A stretch of 64,000 bases of DNA from Adiantum capillus-veneris (GCA_014529385.2 CM043970.1:61261523-61325522), one strand, 5' to 3'; positions 36,481-47,314 are shown, numbered from the stretch's first letter. Numbers and translations: made by a program. The notes: generated by a model from the letters alone, not told the origin.

Positions 36481-36540
36481 GAGAAAACCATACACCGAGC
36501 GAATAAAACCGAGCGTGGCATTTTTTCGAGCGAAAGTAGG
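36481..36540. repeat. Left terminal inverted repeat of the transposon
   Basis: Starts GAGAAAACCATACACCGAGC and includes TTTTTTCGAGCGAAAG. It matches the right end imperfectly, best over ACC....ACCGAGC and TCGAGC. Confidence 0.8.
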
Positions 36541-36775
36541 GAGAACTATAACACAAAAAGCTCTACCATAATGCCAAGTGCAGCCAGTCCAACAAAACAG
36601 TCAATCCATAGAAGGTGATCATTGCAACAATATAAACGCCAAATGATTAAGTAACACAAGCTATCAAAACAATGTAAGTATAATAGGTGCTCATCCTACA
36701 ATGGCAATTGCAGCGAATCCAAAAAAATGGCCAATCCATAGGAACTTCAAATCGTCTTAGCTCAAGAAGTCGATG

Positions 36776-39700
36776 CTATGCTGGCACTCTGGCCCCACAC
36801 AATCCCTGGAACAACTCTACTTTTGTCAGTGCTGCCTGATGCACAAACTCATGAGCTGCAGAATCCAAACCAAGGACTCGAAAATACACAAAGTACATGT
36901 GTTTGCACGGCACGTACGTGAGACGCCTGCTATCTCTTTTTTGGAAATCCTCACAAGTACATCGAGGAAAGTCTGCAATGGTCACCGCATAAGTAACCCC
37001 CTTTTGAACTGAGCCTGGAGTGCTAACATGAAAAACATGCGATGCATTTGGTACCAATATAACCTCTCTCACTAGATGTGCTTCCATGATTTGGCCCAAT
37101 GCTATCCTGTCATTGAAGTCTTTGGTTAATTTTGTCCTCCACCTTACATGCTTTCCATCTCTAAATCTAGCACGGAAAGAGCTCGGTTGTGTTCCACATT
37201 GCCCACCAATATGGAGGTTCTATTGTGCTGTCGTATTATCTCCTTGAAGCACAAATTCATTTTTTTGCAGCATCTCAACCTCCCATGGAAGCAGACACGT
37301 TCCCTCTTCCACAACCCACATCCCCGGAGCTGGGCCACGAGGTCCAATAATCATCCCATCAATATTCCATGCATGAGTGGTACTGTCATTGCAAAACCAT
37401 ACAAACCCCTCAATAATTCCTTCTGGTTTGGCACCCACAGCGGGATATTTTCTCCTTCCCCAAAAGCAAGGGGCAGGAACACCATTTTGCACATTATCTA
37501 AATTTTTGTTTATGAACAACCTACCACAACGTACTTTCTCTCCAGGGAGAACACCAAAACACGTCATTTTTCTGCGAGACTCAGTGCGCCTAATGGCCCA
37601 AACAGTCCGAGGCACCTTTTTCTCTGGCCAAAGACTAGGAGTAGCAGAAGCATTTTGTTGGTTATGTGGTACATTGTAAATTGGAGTAGTGACAGTAACA
37701 AACTTTGGCCTATGAGAGTCTTCTTCAAGAGTTTCATCGACATCAAGAAAGATTGAGCGTGATTTTTGCACACTCTTTTCCCTTACTGGAGCTCTATTCA
37801 TCTCTGGACTTGGTATTTGCATTTCTAAAATTACTGACTAAGCTACATCAAGAAGTTTTCTATTCGATGTTGATGCTGAATGATTGCTCATAAATCTGGC
37901 TGCCAAGTCTGCCATCATTGGTCCTGTGGATGAATGCATGCCCTTCAAGTAGGCATTGTAGCGCACACTTTGAAGAACTGCTAGTGACATATCTGCACAA
38001 GTGACTTCATATAGACCAATGTTATTCTTATAACCAATTGAAGCACGCATACTTGCATGTTTTGCCTCAGAAAGATTTGTTATAGGGACAAAAGAACATG
38101 TCTCATCTTGAGCAACAAATCTGTCTCCCCAATGTGGCACTCTAACATCCCACCATGACAACCATGTTTCCAATGCTGGAATCTCATCCAAAATAGCATG
38201 GCCCATTTTCCAAAACTGTTTGAGTTCATCCTTGCATACTTGTGCAGCATGTTCTGAAGGTGCATGTAACCATTTTCGACACAATATTTTATGCTCCTCT
38301 TGATAAGAGGAACATATACACTTGACAGTGTGTTTAACCATGCTTTGCTCCCAATGAAAAACACACGATCTCTGTCTCTTAGGCACCTTTTTTTTGGCTC
38401 CACCAAAATAGATAGTACGAATTGCAATCCAATTTGCATTTGCCTCATTTACCATAAAACCTCGAAATTCAGGCTTATCAAAACCATGATCAACCACAAC
38501 CTTATTAAGCATTTTCCAAAACTCTCTCTATGCATGCTTGTTTTCCGCAGTAAATTCACATATTGCCAATGTTAATAGCTCTCTTACATATGGGTCGTAA
38601 ACATGCGCCGACATAGTAGGCCAGCCCTCCACACGATGAACATGATCAAAATGCACCCACATATCTTGCAAATTTCCACCAGGGCGCATACGGTTCACCA
38701 AATCAACACCACTCCCTGGTCCCATAGTAGACATTTTAAATATATGAGGTTGTTGTCCAGGTCCAAGATGACCTGGAAAAAGAACATTGTGGAGGAAGGG
38801 ATATCTTGATTTTGACTTTAAAGTCAAAATAGACTCCAATCCAAGAGGTGTAATTCCGTTTGCCCATTTAGCTGACTCTAAGGTTCGTTGAACACGCCGC
38901 TTGTCTGACAATGGGGTTACGGAATCTAGAAAACAAGAGAACTCTCCATCTATCATTGGTGAGTCACCACCAACTACTTGAGAAACAAGCTTGTCCATAA
39001 TTAGGTCTTCTGTAGTTTTTCTTTCAAGCTGTTTGGCAGTTGTTAGAGTATCAAAGGCAGCTCGATGCATTAAGGCATCAGATATTGACTGGTCTGCAAC
39101 TCTGCTCTTCCCCTCTGCAACAGGGTGTTTACGAAAACCTAAATGCAATACACATCTAGTAACTCCAGTCTTTTCAGATCGAATACAATAATATATAACT
39201 GCAGGGCATGTGTCAATGCACTTTGGAATTTGACGACAATGAAAGCATACAAGCTTTCCATAACCAACATCCAAGTGGCCTTTACTAGGAGCACGTGCTA
39301 ATTTTCCTCGCCATTGAGACTCATTAAATTGTCTCCTTCCCTGATAGTATGGACATTCTATATTGGAGCATCTCAAATGCCCTCCACACCGAGACTGAAA
39401 CGAACAGTCCCATTGAATATATCATTACTGCAGGTAACATATTCTGTCCAAACATGCCCATCAAATCTATGTTCCATCCCATACATAGGAGAGTTGTCAT
39501 TTTGAGGAGGAAGTTCATAGGCAACATACCCATCATAATAAGTAGGCATTTCCAAAACCTTAGTGACACTTGTAGCAGAGGAGAGTGCAATATATAGATT
39601 GGTTTGCAGAGGAAGAGAACGAATAACATCAAGTACACTTCTGATGCATGCAGTGCCATCTTCAACATTGATTGGAGAATCTTTTGAGCCAGCATTTGAT

Positions 39701-39966
39701 GTTGATGGCTGTTCGTTGCTAAGTACCTTATAAAACTGTGAATATTCGTGATCCTAATTGTAAAAAAACTCATTTGAATCATTATGCGTAGGTTCAATTC
39801 TACCCTGCTTACCCTGTAGTGTAAGTGGACGCAAAGAGAAATTTTTGTTCTCCAGCTCAAAATGTTCTGTTAAAGCTTCAACAGTGATAGTGCAATACCT
39901 ACTTTCAAATATTAGCACAAGCTTCTGCTTATGCTTGGGACCGAAGATAGTGATATGATGAGCCAT
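36776..39966 (-). pseudogene. Mutator-like transposase with SWIM zinc finger
   Basis: First ATG 39966 (MAHHITIFGPKHKQKL); one frame to 36776 apart from a probable one-base loss near 39415. Order: Cys-rich zinc site (CSFQSRCGGHLRCSNIEC, about 39400), a second one (LVCFHCRQIPKCIDTC), the DDE region with VHFDHVHR (38647), VNEANANW (38447), CVFHW (about 38360) and NLSEAKHASM (about 38070), a Cys-rich segment (37220-37820), and a SWIM finger with CTCEDF...PCKH (36900-36966). In the DDE the middle Asp appears as Asn, one transition away. Four in-frame TAG codons (39754, 38528, 37838, 37220) interrupt it. The open text between them reads through as one protein of about 1,060 residues, long for a MULE transposase. 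An upstream exon cannot be excluded. Confidence 0.78.
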
Positions 39967-40049
39967 TGCATGGATTGAACAACAGTCAACCTGGAGAGTA
40001 AGAGAGTGCGATTGTTGCAGACAACAATCTCTTGGAAAAGACAAAATGT

Positions 40050-40838
40050 CTATATTAAATCACCTATGCCACGCACGGCTTGATATTAAGTGTGAAAAGG
40101 CCAAAACTTAGGGCAAAAAAACGTTGTTTTTTTGTTTTTCTATTCCACTCTGCACGAGGAGATATGTCGGCTTCAACATTAGATAAATGCACCTTATGCT
40201 AAACGTTTACTGATTTGCCTACACATGTATGCTCAACTTGTACTGAGTTGTCTTGAAGTTTAAACCTATTGAAAGCATTAAAGTATTTCTATTGCAATGT
40301 AAATGTCCCTCGATATATTCTCATTATGCAGAATTTGTTTTATTGCATTATTTTACTTTATTTTGGAGCACAATTTTTCTTTTTTCTCTTAGTCACAACC
40401 GGCCGAGACACATTTTGCCCGACAACATCTCATAAGCTTGAGATTATTTGAAATTTGCATTTTATTGTTTTAATCTGGACTTAGAGTAGTGTTCGGGAAA
40501 AGTGTGCCTTAGCTTAGCCTTGAGCCGGTTCCAAAATCAAAGTAGCCGGTTGAAGGGAGGACAAGAAGGAGAAAATTATGCCTAAAATACATGAAAAATA
40601 GTGTAATTTTGCAAAATTAATGGCTAGTATTATAAAATTTCCGGTTCAGATTTGTCTTGGAGGGATTTTTGTATGTGAACACTGACTTGTGAGTTCGGGA
40701 TTTTCTAAAATCCTGCGGTCTAGTCTGGTCTGCTCTACTCTGCTCGTGGTCGCCATCTGCAAGGAGCCTTGCGCCCTGCGAGCTGTACACAGAAGTCGAT
40801 GGTGCCCAAACGTCGCCCCCCCACAAGGTAGAACCACT
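40050..40838. promoter_or_regulatory. Intergenic region next to the transposase start
   Basis: Between the transposase ATG and the first dyad. No coding frame. As the genes diverge, the 2.3 kb up to 42377 should hold both promoters, but I see no clear TATA box. The part 40640-40838 is GC-richer than the rest. Confidence 0.4.
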
Positions 40839-40895
40839 GGGACACTGCCCTAACTGATACCGCGTCAGCGCGAGACTGTTTAGGGTAGAGTCCCG
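40839..40895. repeat. CpG-rich dyad repeat, copy 1
   Basis: 57 bp. The outer arms GGGACACTGCCCTAAC and GTTTAGGGTAGAGTCCC are near-complements of each other and flank a CG-rich core CCGCGTCAGCGCGAGAC. Same length and arms as copy 2 at 41770. Confidence 0.85.
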
Positions 40896-41165
40896 TTTTT
40901 TTTTCAAGTTTATTTTGCGCTTAACAGAGCTGGTTGTCAGCACGAGGGAGTAGGCCTTGGTGGGCTTTTAAGAGCTCTGTAGAGAGCTTTTGAGGCTTTT
41001 CAGAGAGCTGGCCGTCAGCAATATACAGAGTCCCGTTCTTTTTTCAATCTGCGCTTAACAGAGCTGGTCGTCAGTACGAGGGAGTAGGCCTTGGTGGGCT
41101 TTTGAGAGCTCTATAGAGAGCTTTTGAGGCTTTTCAGAGAGCTGGCCGTCAGCAATATACATAGC
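40887..41165. repeat. Tandem duplication, 140-bp period
   Basis: Two units start AGAGTCCCGTT (40887 and 41027) and run through GGAGTAGGCCTTGGTGGGCT to CAGCAATATACA. Each unit begins with the right arm of the dyad. A degenerate third piece (GGGAGTAGGCCTTGGAGGG) follows at 41196. Confidence 0.85.
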
Positions 41166-41769
41166 TTTTGAGGCACTTGAGATTTGGGCTTGGAGGGAGT
41201 AGGCCTTGGAGGGTTTTTGAGCGCTTTTGTGATGGGCTTTTGAGAGCTTGAACGAGTCCCGACACTCAGCAGAATAGGGTTTGTGAGCAAGACCATCAAG
41301 CAAGGGAGTGCAACAGGGAGTCGAAAGACACTTGGAGACAATTGGTCCAATATAGTGAGTAGAAAATCGAGCTGTGGTTGTATCAAGAGAGCAGCCGAGA
41401 GGGGGAAATCAAGCAACAATAAGGGAATCGTTGTGTGAACTCTACAGAGTCACAAGCAAGGCAAATTTGCAATTCGGCAGTAAAGGAAATCAAGCAAATT
41501 GAGCCGACATCACAGCACACACACACAAATTGGAAAATTGGGCAAGCAACAGAGCAATAGAGTAGCAGGCTTGCAAGTGACAGAGCAGACTCAACTCACG
41601 AGCAAACCAAGCAGAGCTTGCTATTGCACACACACACAGTCGATTCGACAGCAAACAACAGAAAACGTTAAAGTTGATCACTGCACTCAGCATGTCGGGC
41701 TCGAGCATTGGACTCATCTCCACAAACTTGCACATAACCTCCACAAAAATTACTTACTTGAAATGTTTT
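41166..41769. other. Non-coding, CA- and AG-rich intergenic sequence of the transposon
   Basis: No coding potential recognised. Short runs of ACACAC at 41516-41526 and 41626-41638. Confidence 0.45.
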
Positions 41770-41826
41770 GGGACACTGCCCTAACTGATATCGCATCGAC
41801 GCGGGACTGTTTAGGGTAGAGTCCCG
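41770..41826. repeat. CpG-rich dyad repeat, copy 2
   Basis: 57 bp, arms identical to copy 1. Core GATATCGCATCGACGCGGGAC. Confidence 0.85.
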
Positions 41827-41945
41827 GTTTTAGGTTCTGGGAAAGGTTGACTGGGGAGCATTGCCGAGAGGGGCAGAGTCTCCAAAGGTTGCGAAGGTGT
41901 TTTGATCCACTGGCTGTGGTCCTTAGCACACTGCCTTGCTAATCC

Positions 41946-42017
41946 TTGTAGCGCCCATTAGTGAGGGGAGCCCTAACAGCATTGTAGCGCGCATTAGTGA
42001 GGGGAGCCCTAACAGCA
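41946..42017. repeat. Tandem duplication, two 36-bp units
   Basis: TTGTAGCGC(C/G)CATTAGTGAGGGGAGCCCTAACAGCA twice, with one difference. GAGCCCTAAC resembles the left arm of the dyad. Confidence 0.9.
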
Positions 42018-42071
42018 TGGTTGCATAGGCTCTACTTTGTGGGTTTTTGTCTACCGAGATCATGGCATGAC

Positions 42072-42113
42072 CAGTCCCGCGTCGACGTGGAATGTTCTAG
42101 GACTGTGTCCGGT
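42072..42113. repeat. CpG-rich dyad repeat, copy 3 (inverted)
   Basis: AGTCCCGCGTCGACGTGGAA followed by TTCTAGGACTGTGTCCGG: the reverse complement of copies 1 and 2 with one arm weakly conserved. Confidence 0.7.
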
Positions 42114-42189
42114 TAGGTTGGTATCACAACAATGGAATATTTTTATGTCAAGCATGCAATACTTTTCTTCAATGGGATAGTGGCATAAC

Positions 42190-42230
42190 TAGTCCCGCGT
42201 CGACGCGGGATAGTTTAGAGCAGTGTCTCA
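42190..42230. repeat. CpG-rich dyad repeat, copy 4 (inverted), perfect 18-bp palindrome
   Basis: Contains TCCCGCGTCGACGCGGGA, a perfect palindrome with four CpG dinucleotides, followed by GTTTAGAGCAGTGTCTC. It stands about 150 bp upstream of the first recognised exon. Confidence 0.8.
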
Positions 42231-42377
42231 AAGTATAGAGTTTGCATAAGTTAGTATGACCTCTAGTTATCAAACATGAAATTTTAAATGAAATGTACAA
42301 ATGTCTTTATTATTAGGTCTGTTTAATAGAAATTTTATTAGTGTTATTTTTGAAGGTATTGTTTTTTTTTAATGTAG

Positions 42378-45300
42378 CCCCTCCATTGCTAGGGGAGGTT
42401 CAAGAAGACGCGGCAGGAGTGCATCAGTTTCAAAACCTATTTGTAGTGATCAAGTTAGCTCGGTGGCCGAGACGGAGTTGCCAGATGAGAGCGATAGTCA
42501 TGATATTGGTTTGGGTTCTTTACATGAAGTGGACCAAGAGATAGCTAATGTTGAAGCTGTTATGTAAATAGTGCCATTTAGAATGAGACCTGAAATACGT
42601 CCAAGTGTTGCAGATGAGGATGATAGCACATTGCACTTGGATCGAGGAGAGGACATTCTAAGTAAAACAAGAGTTTTTAGTTGCTTTGAATGTCCTCCCA
42701 TACCTCTTTGCAGGCTTATACCTCATGCTAAAGTTTGTGGTTTAAGGCCAGATGTAAGTGGCTTGAGGTCTGCATTTGTCAGAGAAGGCTACATCAAAGA
42801 GAAGGTGCATTTATAGTTTCATTGTCTACATGTCAAATGGAAGAAACTCTAGTCACAGGTATGCTTTCTTTTTTTTACCTTTCTTCATTTGTTTTGATGA
42901 TCATAAGTAAATGTATGTCTTTTTTTTGTAAGATGCTATTATTGATGGATGGGATCCAATATGGAAACAAGTCAATATAGAGTTTGAAGAAGAGGTAGCT
43001 GCACATCCACAATTTGAATCCCTTGCCCAAAAAATGTTCTATGTGTGGGAAGGGAATCATCGGACATTTGCTTGGCAAGAAGCCATTAATGAAATGTACT
43101 CTACTAACAAAGAGAGGCATTGTAGAGTTTTATGTACAATAATTGATACTACAAAGGTGTCAGAGATTGCATTGTTGACTAGTCTTCAAAGAATGAACTT
43201 GTTAGTAAAATGCTAAATTAAGTGCATTGTTTGATGTATCTATATTATTTTGGCACTTCTTTAAAAACAAATTATTCATTTCTGTAGCATGAACACACAT
43301 GCTTTGGTTACCTCTCACTTGAGAGATGAACTTGTCAATTGCTCAAATATTTGTGCGTCCGATCATGAAGATTATCTCAGTGCACTACCAGAGGCAGATC
43401 AGAAACTGATTGACACTCTCCGAAAAAGAGGAACAAAAGGGGAAGAGCCTTGGCATCCTCTTACACGGAGATATCTTGCTCGTTTGTTATTTGATGTAAG
43501 TGTACTACATTCTTGAATTTAAGTATAATTGCTTTGTGATTTTAATGTTTTTATTGAATACTTATTGAAAGGTTCAAATGTCAAAGGAGCTCCAAAGTAA
43601 GATACAGAGCAAGAAAGATACTCTATCGCCACAAGATCTGAAACAAGAAGAGAAAAAAATAATCGGAGACTTGTACATCAAATATGGGGATCGTGTTGGA
43701 AAGGTATGGTTCTTTTAACTAGGTTGCATTGTTTGTTTTTAAGTGCTTTTTTTAATGAAAGTTATGTGACAGATTTTGAATATTGTTGATCCTCGACATG
43801 GTAAAGAGTGGTTTGATAAAATAATGAGTTTGAAATGGGGCCAAGAGAGTTGGGCGACATTAGAGAAGCTTAATTTAATTGCTCTTCACGATGCAAAAAT
43901 GAAAAATAATATCTTATGGTTATCATTGCTGGACTCTAGCAAGATTACACGAGCGGCTTACGGATTGACTCGAGGTGACCATAGATTCCGTAGGTAGGTA
44001 ACACGAGTTTGGGTTTCTATCTTTAATTGCTTCTTTTATAATTTATCTTTTCATAAATTATATCACTTGATTGTTATAGTTGGTTGAAAAGAGAGGGTGC
44101 TATACAAAGAGTGCTTGATGGTGCTGAGATACTTTTGCTTGACTGTGTGGATGTGCCGGATGGAATCATAATTCCTCCAGCAGCTACATTGGAGCTTTAC
44201 TATGGAGAGATGATAGTAGAGGCTCGTAAATTCATGTTTCCATTAGAGGTGTCTTTGGAGGGCAGAAATAGTGATGTTGAGTTGCAAGCTCTTAAGAAGA
44301 TCGACTACTATCGAATGGCTTCACAAAGACTGCTATATAGGTAGTGGTCACTAAAATGTAACTTTATTTTGTATTTTTTGAGTTTCATTGTGATAATTTA
44401 AAAGTTCGCTATATATTTTTTGTTAGATACTTCTATCATTTGTTGGAGAAACAACACATTCTAGTCATTCCTTTGCTTGCTCGATCTTGGGTCCGTGTTG
44501 ATAGTGAGGATAGCATGTATCCTCCCACTATGCATCATCGATCACAATGAAAGCTAGATCACTGTCCTTGGTGGATAGACATGGATCAAAATTATGTGTT
44601 GGGTCGTGAGAGAGAGATCCACGATGCATAGATGACTTCAAATCCTTCTACAGCTATTGACACATCTGATGCAAATGCAAGGAGTGAGACCATACATGAT
44701 AATAGATCCGTTCATGCATGTGAGTCTCTTTAATGACTTTGTCTATGTTTTGTGAGATATAACACAGTATTTGTTGAATTTTGTGCATGGTTATTGAGCA
44801 TGATTAATGTATTCTTGATAGCTTCGCTCCCTAAAGATACAGGGAAGCAACATGAGACAATCGTTGCAACAGAAATGACAGGTGTGAGCATAAAAGAAAA
44901 GGTTAACTAATCTTATGACATGTGTGAGCATGTACTTTTATTGATCTTTTTGCTATGGCTCACTAATATCTTTACTTCGTTGTGTTCCTTGATAGCTTCT
45001 CTACCAAAACATAAGGGGAAGCAACACGAGGTAGAGGAGGATCTTGACATGAGAGGTGTGTCCATAAATAATATAGTTTGCTTAACTCACAAAGGATTGT
45101 TGATCTTGTTATTGTTTTTTTATTGCACTATGTTATGAAAATGCACCCATGGTTTGGTGATCTCATTGTTTATAACTGACAGATGCTATTGGCACACAGA
45201 GCTTGCATCATTCGGTGCGATTTGTTTTCCCTAGAGAGCAGTCTGTTCTACAGGCACCTAGAGATCATAGATGTTTAGCTATATCAGGGGATTATATTAC

Positions 45301-46325
45301 CATTGCACGTGAGTTTCATTCTGGTGTGCAGTCATTGATATGGATGCCCCTACATGAGCATATGGTCAGAGTCCGGTCTACAAATGCTGGTGGATACAGG
45401 AGAGATGGTAGGCTCGTTCCATGGGCTGCTGATTTTGTGTTTCTTGACTTGCCTTTTGGAGGTGTCCTACATTCTACACCCTCACAACCTCCATGGGATA
45501 CTTGCACTGAGGAGCATGTGAGAGCCACAGTACATTGGCAGATTCTGGATGGCTTGTTGTTTTGGGATCTATTGCAGATATCAATATCTTCTATACTAAG
45601 CAAACCTTATTGTTGCTTTATTTGCATTTGTTGAAAATCATATTTCTATATGGTAGGTGATACTCTTCATTGGATTGAGAAGATGAGTAGAGCATCTAAC
45701 ATGGTTATTCATCGGCGAGTGATTGTTATTCATCATTCATCTTATGGATTTATGGATGTGGGTGGAGATCATCAAGAGGTTGATTTTTTTTTTCTTTTGT
45801 GCCTAGTGTATGTAATGATTAAACTATAACATTCTAAGTGTTTGTCATGTTTCTTTGCAGTGTGATAGTTCAATGCTATTCTTCATTCATAGGCAAGGTG
45901 CACCACCTCCGGTTTACCTTGATGAGAGTATGTCATTGTTTCGTGCAATGGGCATGACTCCTACAGATACCATCATGCGACACTACATGCCAGAGTCTGC
46001 TTACGCAGTCATGGATTCTAGACTTGCATGGCAAGGATGCATGCAACGTAGCTCTTACTTCATTGCTAGTCTTGTTGAGCTCTTATGTAGGCCAAAGGGC
46101 CTTTGTTTGGAGTTTGGTTGTGGGATTGCTCCTGTTCTCAAAGCATGTCTCTTTTCAGGACATGATTGTGTAGCATTGGATAGTGATGATGCTTTGATCT
46201 CGACATATGTGTCATCTTTACTTCATCCCCAATCTAGAGGACAAGACAGACATGACGCCTCAACTTCTGCAGATGTGGATGAGGAGAATAGACCTCCCGC
46301 TGAGAACCCATTTGATCATTTGTGA
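42378..46325 (+). pseudogene. Transposon-borne ParB/Srx-like domain plus DNA methyltransferase, multi-exon
   Basis: Twelve exons with GT-AG borders: 42378-42858, 42933-43200, 43288-43495, 43572-43703, 43773-43993, 44080-44340, 44427-44719, 44822-44881, 44996-45055, 45183 to about 45610, 45657-45778, 45861-46325. Exons 1-3 read as a ParB/Srx-like domain (GLRPDVSGLRSAFVREGYI, then WEGNHRTFAWQEAINEMY with the GxxR box). The middle (WHPLTRRYLARLLFD, GKEWFDKIMSLKWGQESW) is unassigned. The C-terminal third carries FVFLDLPFGG as motif IV, then LCLEFGCGIAPVLKAC and CVALDSDDALI as motif I. IV before I is the beta-class N6A/N4C order seen in phage and bacterial ParB-methylase fusions. TAA 42565, TGA 44548, TAG 44629 and a one-base loss near 42805 break it. 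The first exon was not found. DNA modification as the role is inference. Confidence 0.68.
44822..45055 (+). repeat. Duplicated exon pair in the methyltransferase gene
   Basis: Exons 44822-44881 and 44996-45055 are each 60 bp, phase 1-1, and share AAGGGGAAGCAACACGAG-like text (GGGAAGCAACA(T/C)GAG) after CTTC(G/T)CT. They therefore arose by tandem exon duplication and either can be skipped without changing frame. Confidence 0.75.
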
Positions 46326-46860
46326 GTATTTCATTTCTTTTGGTCATGGACATGTTATTTTTTGAGTGCCTCTCCTTACTTAGATTTTGGTTTTTCAAGC
46401 TATGTATGCTCATGGCAATATTTGACAATAGTTAGGTGGCTATTGATGCGGTTTTAAATGATTTTGCAAAATCTTTTTTTGCACTATTCAAAGTTCATTT
46501 ATTTGCTTTGATGTGTTCATTTTTTGCTTAATTGAATTGCCTTGCCAGTGTACATTGAGGCTGAGGCTAAAAGGATGGTGTGAGATCCACAATACAATGT
46601 TCAAACCTCTGACAAGCCAAATAAAAGACATGCCTTCATCGATGATGAGTGCGATTCATGCTAAAGTATCATGTTTTGTAATTGATGAAACCAAATGTTA
46701 TAATTAATTTGTTGTTCAAAAATGATATCAGTGTTCACTAAATTATTGCTGATGACTTGAGAATGGCAACAAATAATTCCTTCTCTTGTGATATCATGAT
46801 GAGTGATTCATGCAAAAGTATCATGTTTTGTATTTAATTTGACCAAAGTTTTACTCGTTG
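46326..46860. other. 3' flank of the methyltransferase gene
   Basis: No coding frame of note. 46640-46670 and 46795-46830 share GATGAGTG(C)GATTCATGC.AAAGTATCATGTTTTGTA-type text, a short internal direct duplication about 150 bp apart. Confidence 0.5.
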
Positions 46861-46864
46861 CGGT

Positions 46865-46867
46865 CTC

Positions 46868-46921
<54 letters not shown>
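46865..46921. repeat. (CT)n microsatellite near the right transposon end
   Basis: About 28 TC units followed by CGCGCGCG, about 65 bp from the right end. Confidence 0.97.
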
Positions 46922-46929
<8 letters not shown>

Positions 46930-46930
<1 letters not shown>

Positions 46931-46992
46931 TTTGGATATTGCTCGAATTTTTTGTTCATTTGGTAAAGTTTGCTCGGTACTTGGTAAAACTC
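46930..46992. repeat. Right terminal inverted repeat of the transposon
   Basis: Ends GCTCGGTACTTGGTAAAACTC. Inverted it aligns with the left end (see 36481), and GCTCGAATTTTTT matches the inner TTTTTTCGAGC. Confidence 0.8.
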
Positions 46993-47002
46993 GCTTGAAA
47001 CG
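46993..47002. repeat. Right target-site duplication of the DNA transposon
   Basis: GCTTGAAACG, identical to 36471-36480; gag of copy B resumes here. Confidence 0.92.
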
Positions 47003-47226
47003 ATTCACAACTTCCGTGTAATCCCCCTTAAATTCCTCAGGCAAAGAGTCAAACCAAGTTCTAGCATCTTTTCTAAGGACCACCTCAAACATTTCTACAC
47101 GTTCTTGATCAATTATATCCTTTTGATACGACAAGGCATCTTGAAATTTTCTAAAAATAATTCTACATCCTCCCCCGACTCTCCAAAGAAAAGAGGATAT
47201 CTGGACATTTGGCGTTGGGCCTCCAT
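46993..47226 (-). pseudogene. Copy B gag N-terminus
   Basis: From ATG 47226 the minus strand reads MEAQRQMSRYPLFFGESGED, then DQERVEMFEVVLRKDARTWF and DSLPEEFKGDYTEVVNRFKR, matching copy C gag (60058 downward). A frame change lies around 47130. The coding sequence stops at the transposon and goes on at 36480. Confidence 0.85.
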
Positions 47227-47314
47227 TAAATCAATTTCAAAGTGACAACACGTTTTGTTTTTCTTACAAAAAAGGATTTACACAATAATGTTTTCTAAAT
47301 TGCAATTTAATGTT

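Larger units (their letters stand above)
36481..46992. mobile_element. 10.5-kb Mutator-like transposon carrying a ParB-methyltransferase gene
   Basis: Exact limits come from the empty gag sequence of copy B, the 10-bp duplication, and terminal inverted repeats that start GAGAAAACCATACACCGAGC on the left and, inverted, GAGTTTTACCAAGTACCGAG on the right. A TCGAGC block lies about 45-50 bases in on both sides. Inside are a transposase gene on the minus strand (36776-39966), an intergenic region with dyad repeats (40050-42370), and a multi-exon plus-strand gene (42378-46325). The 10-bp duplication, CxxH-containing DDE region and SWIM finger fit the Mutator (MULE) superfamily. Divergent gene order differs from maize MuDR, whose genes converge. 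Both genes carry stops, so this copy is inactive. Confidence 0.85.

Noticed and set aside
40253-40451. Small membrane-protein-like ORFs rich in Phe and Leu
   Set aside because: T-rich intergenic DNA of the transposon; two overlapping frames look equally hydrophobic, which indicates base composition, not a gene.
45183-46325. MT-A70 (METTL3-like) RNA methyltransferase
   Set aside because: MT-A70 proteins have DPPW and lack a glycine-rich motif I after it; here DLPFG is followed by LEFGCGIAP, closer to N6_N4 DNA methylases.
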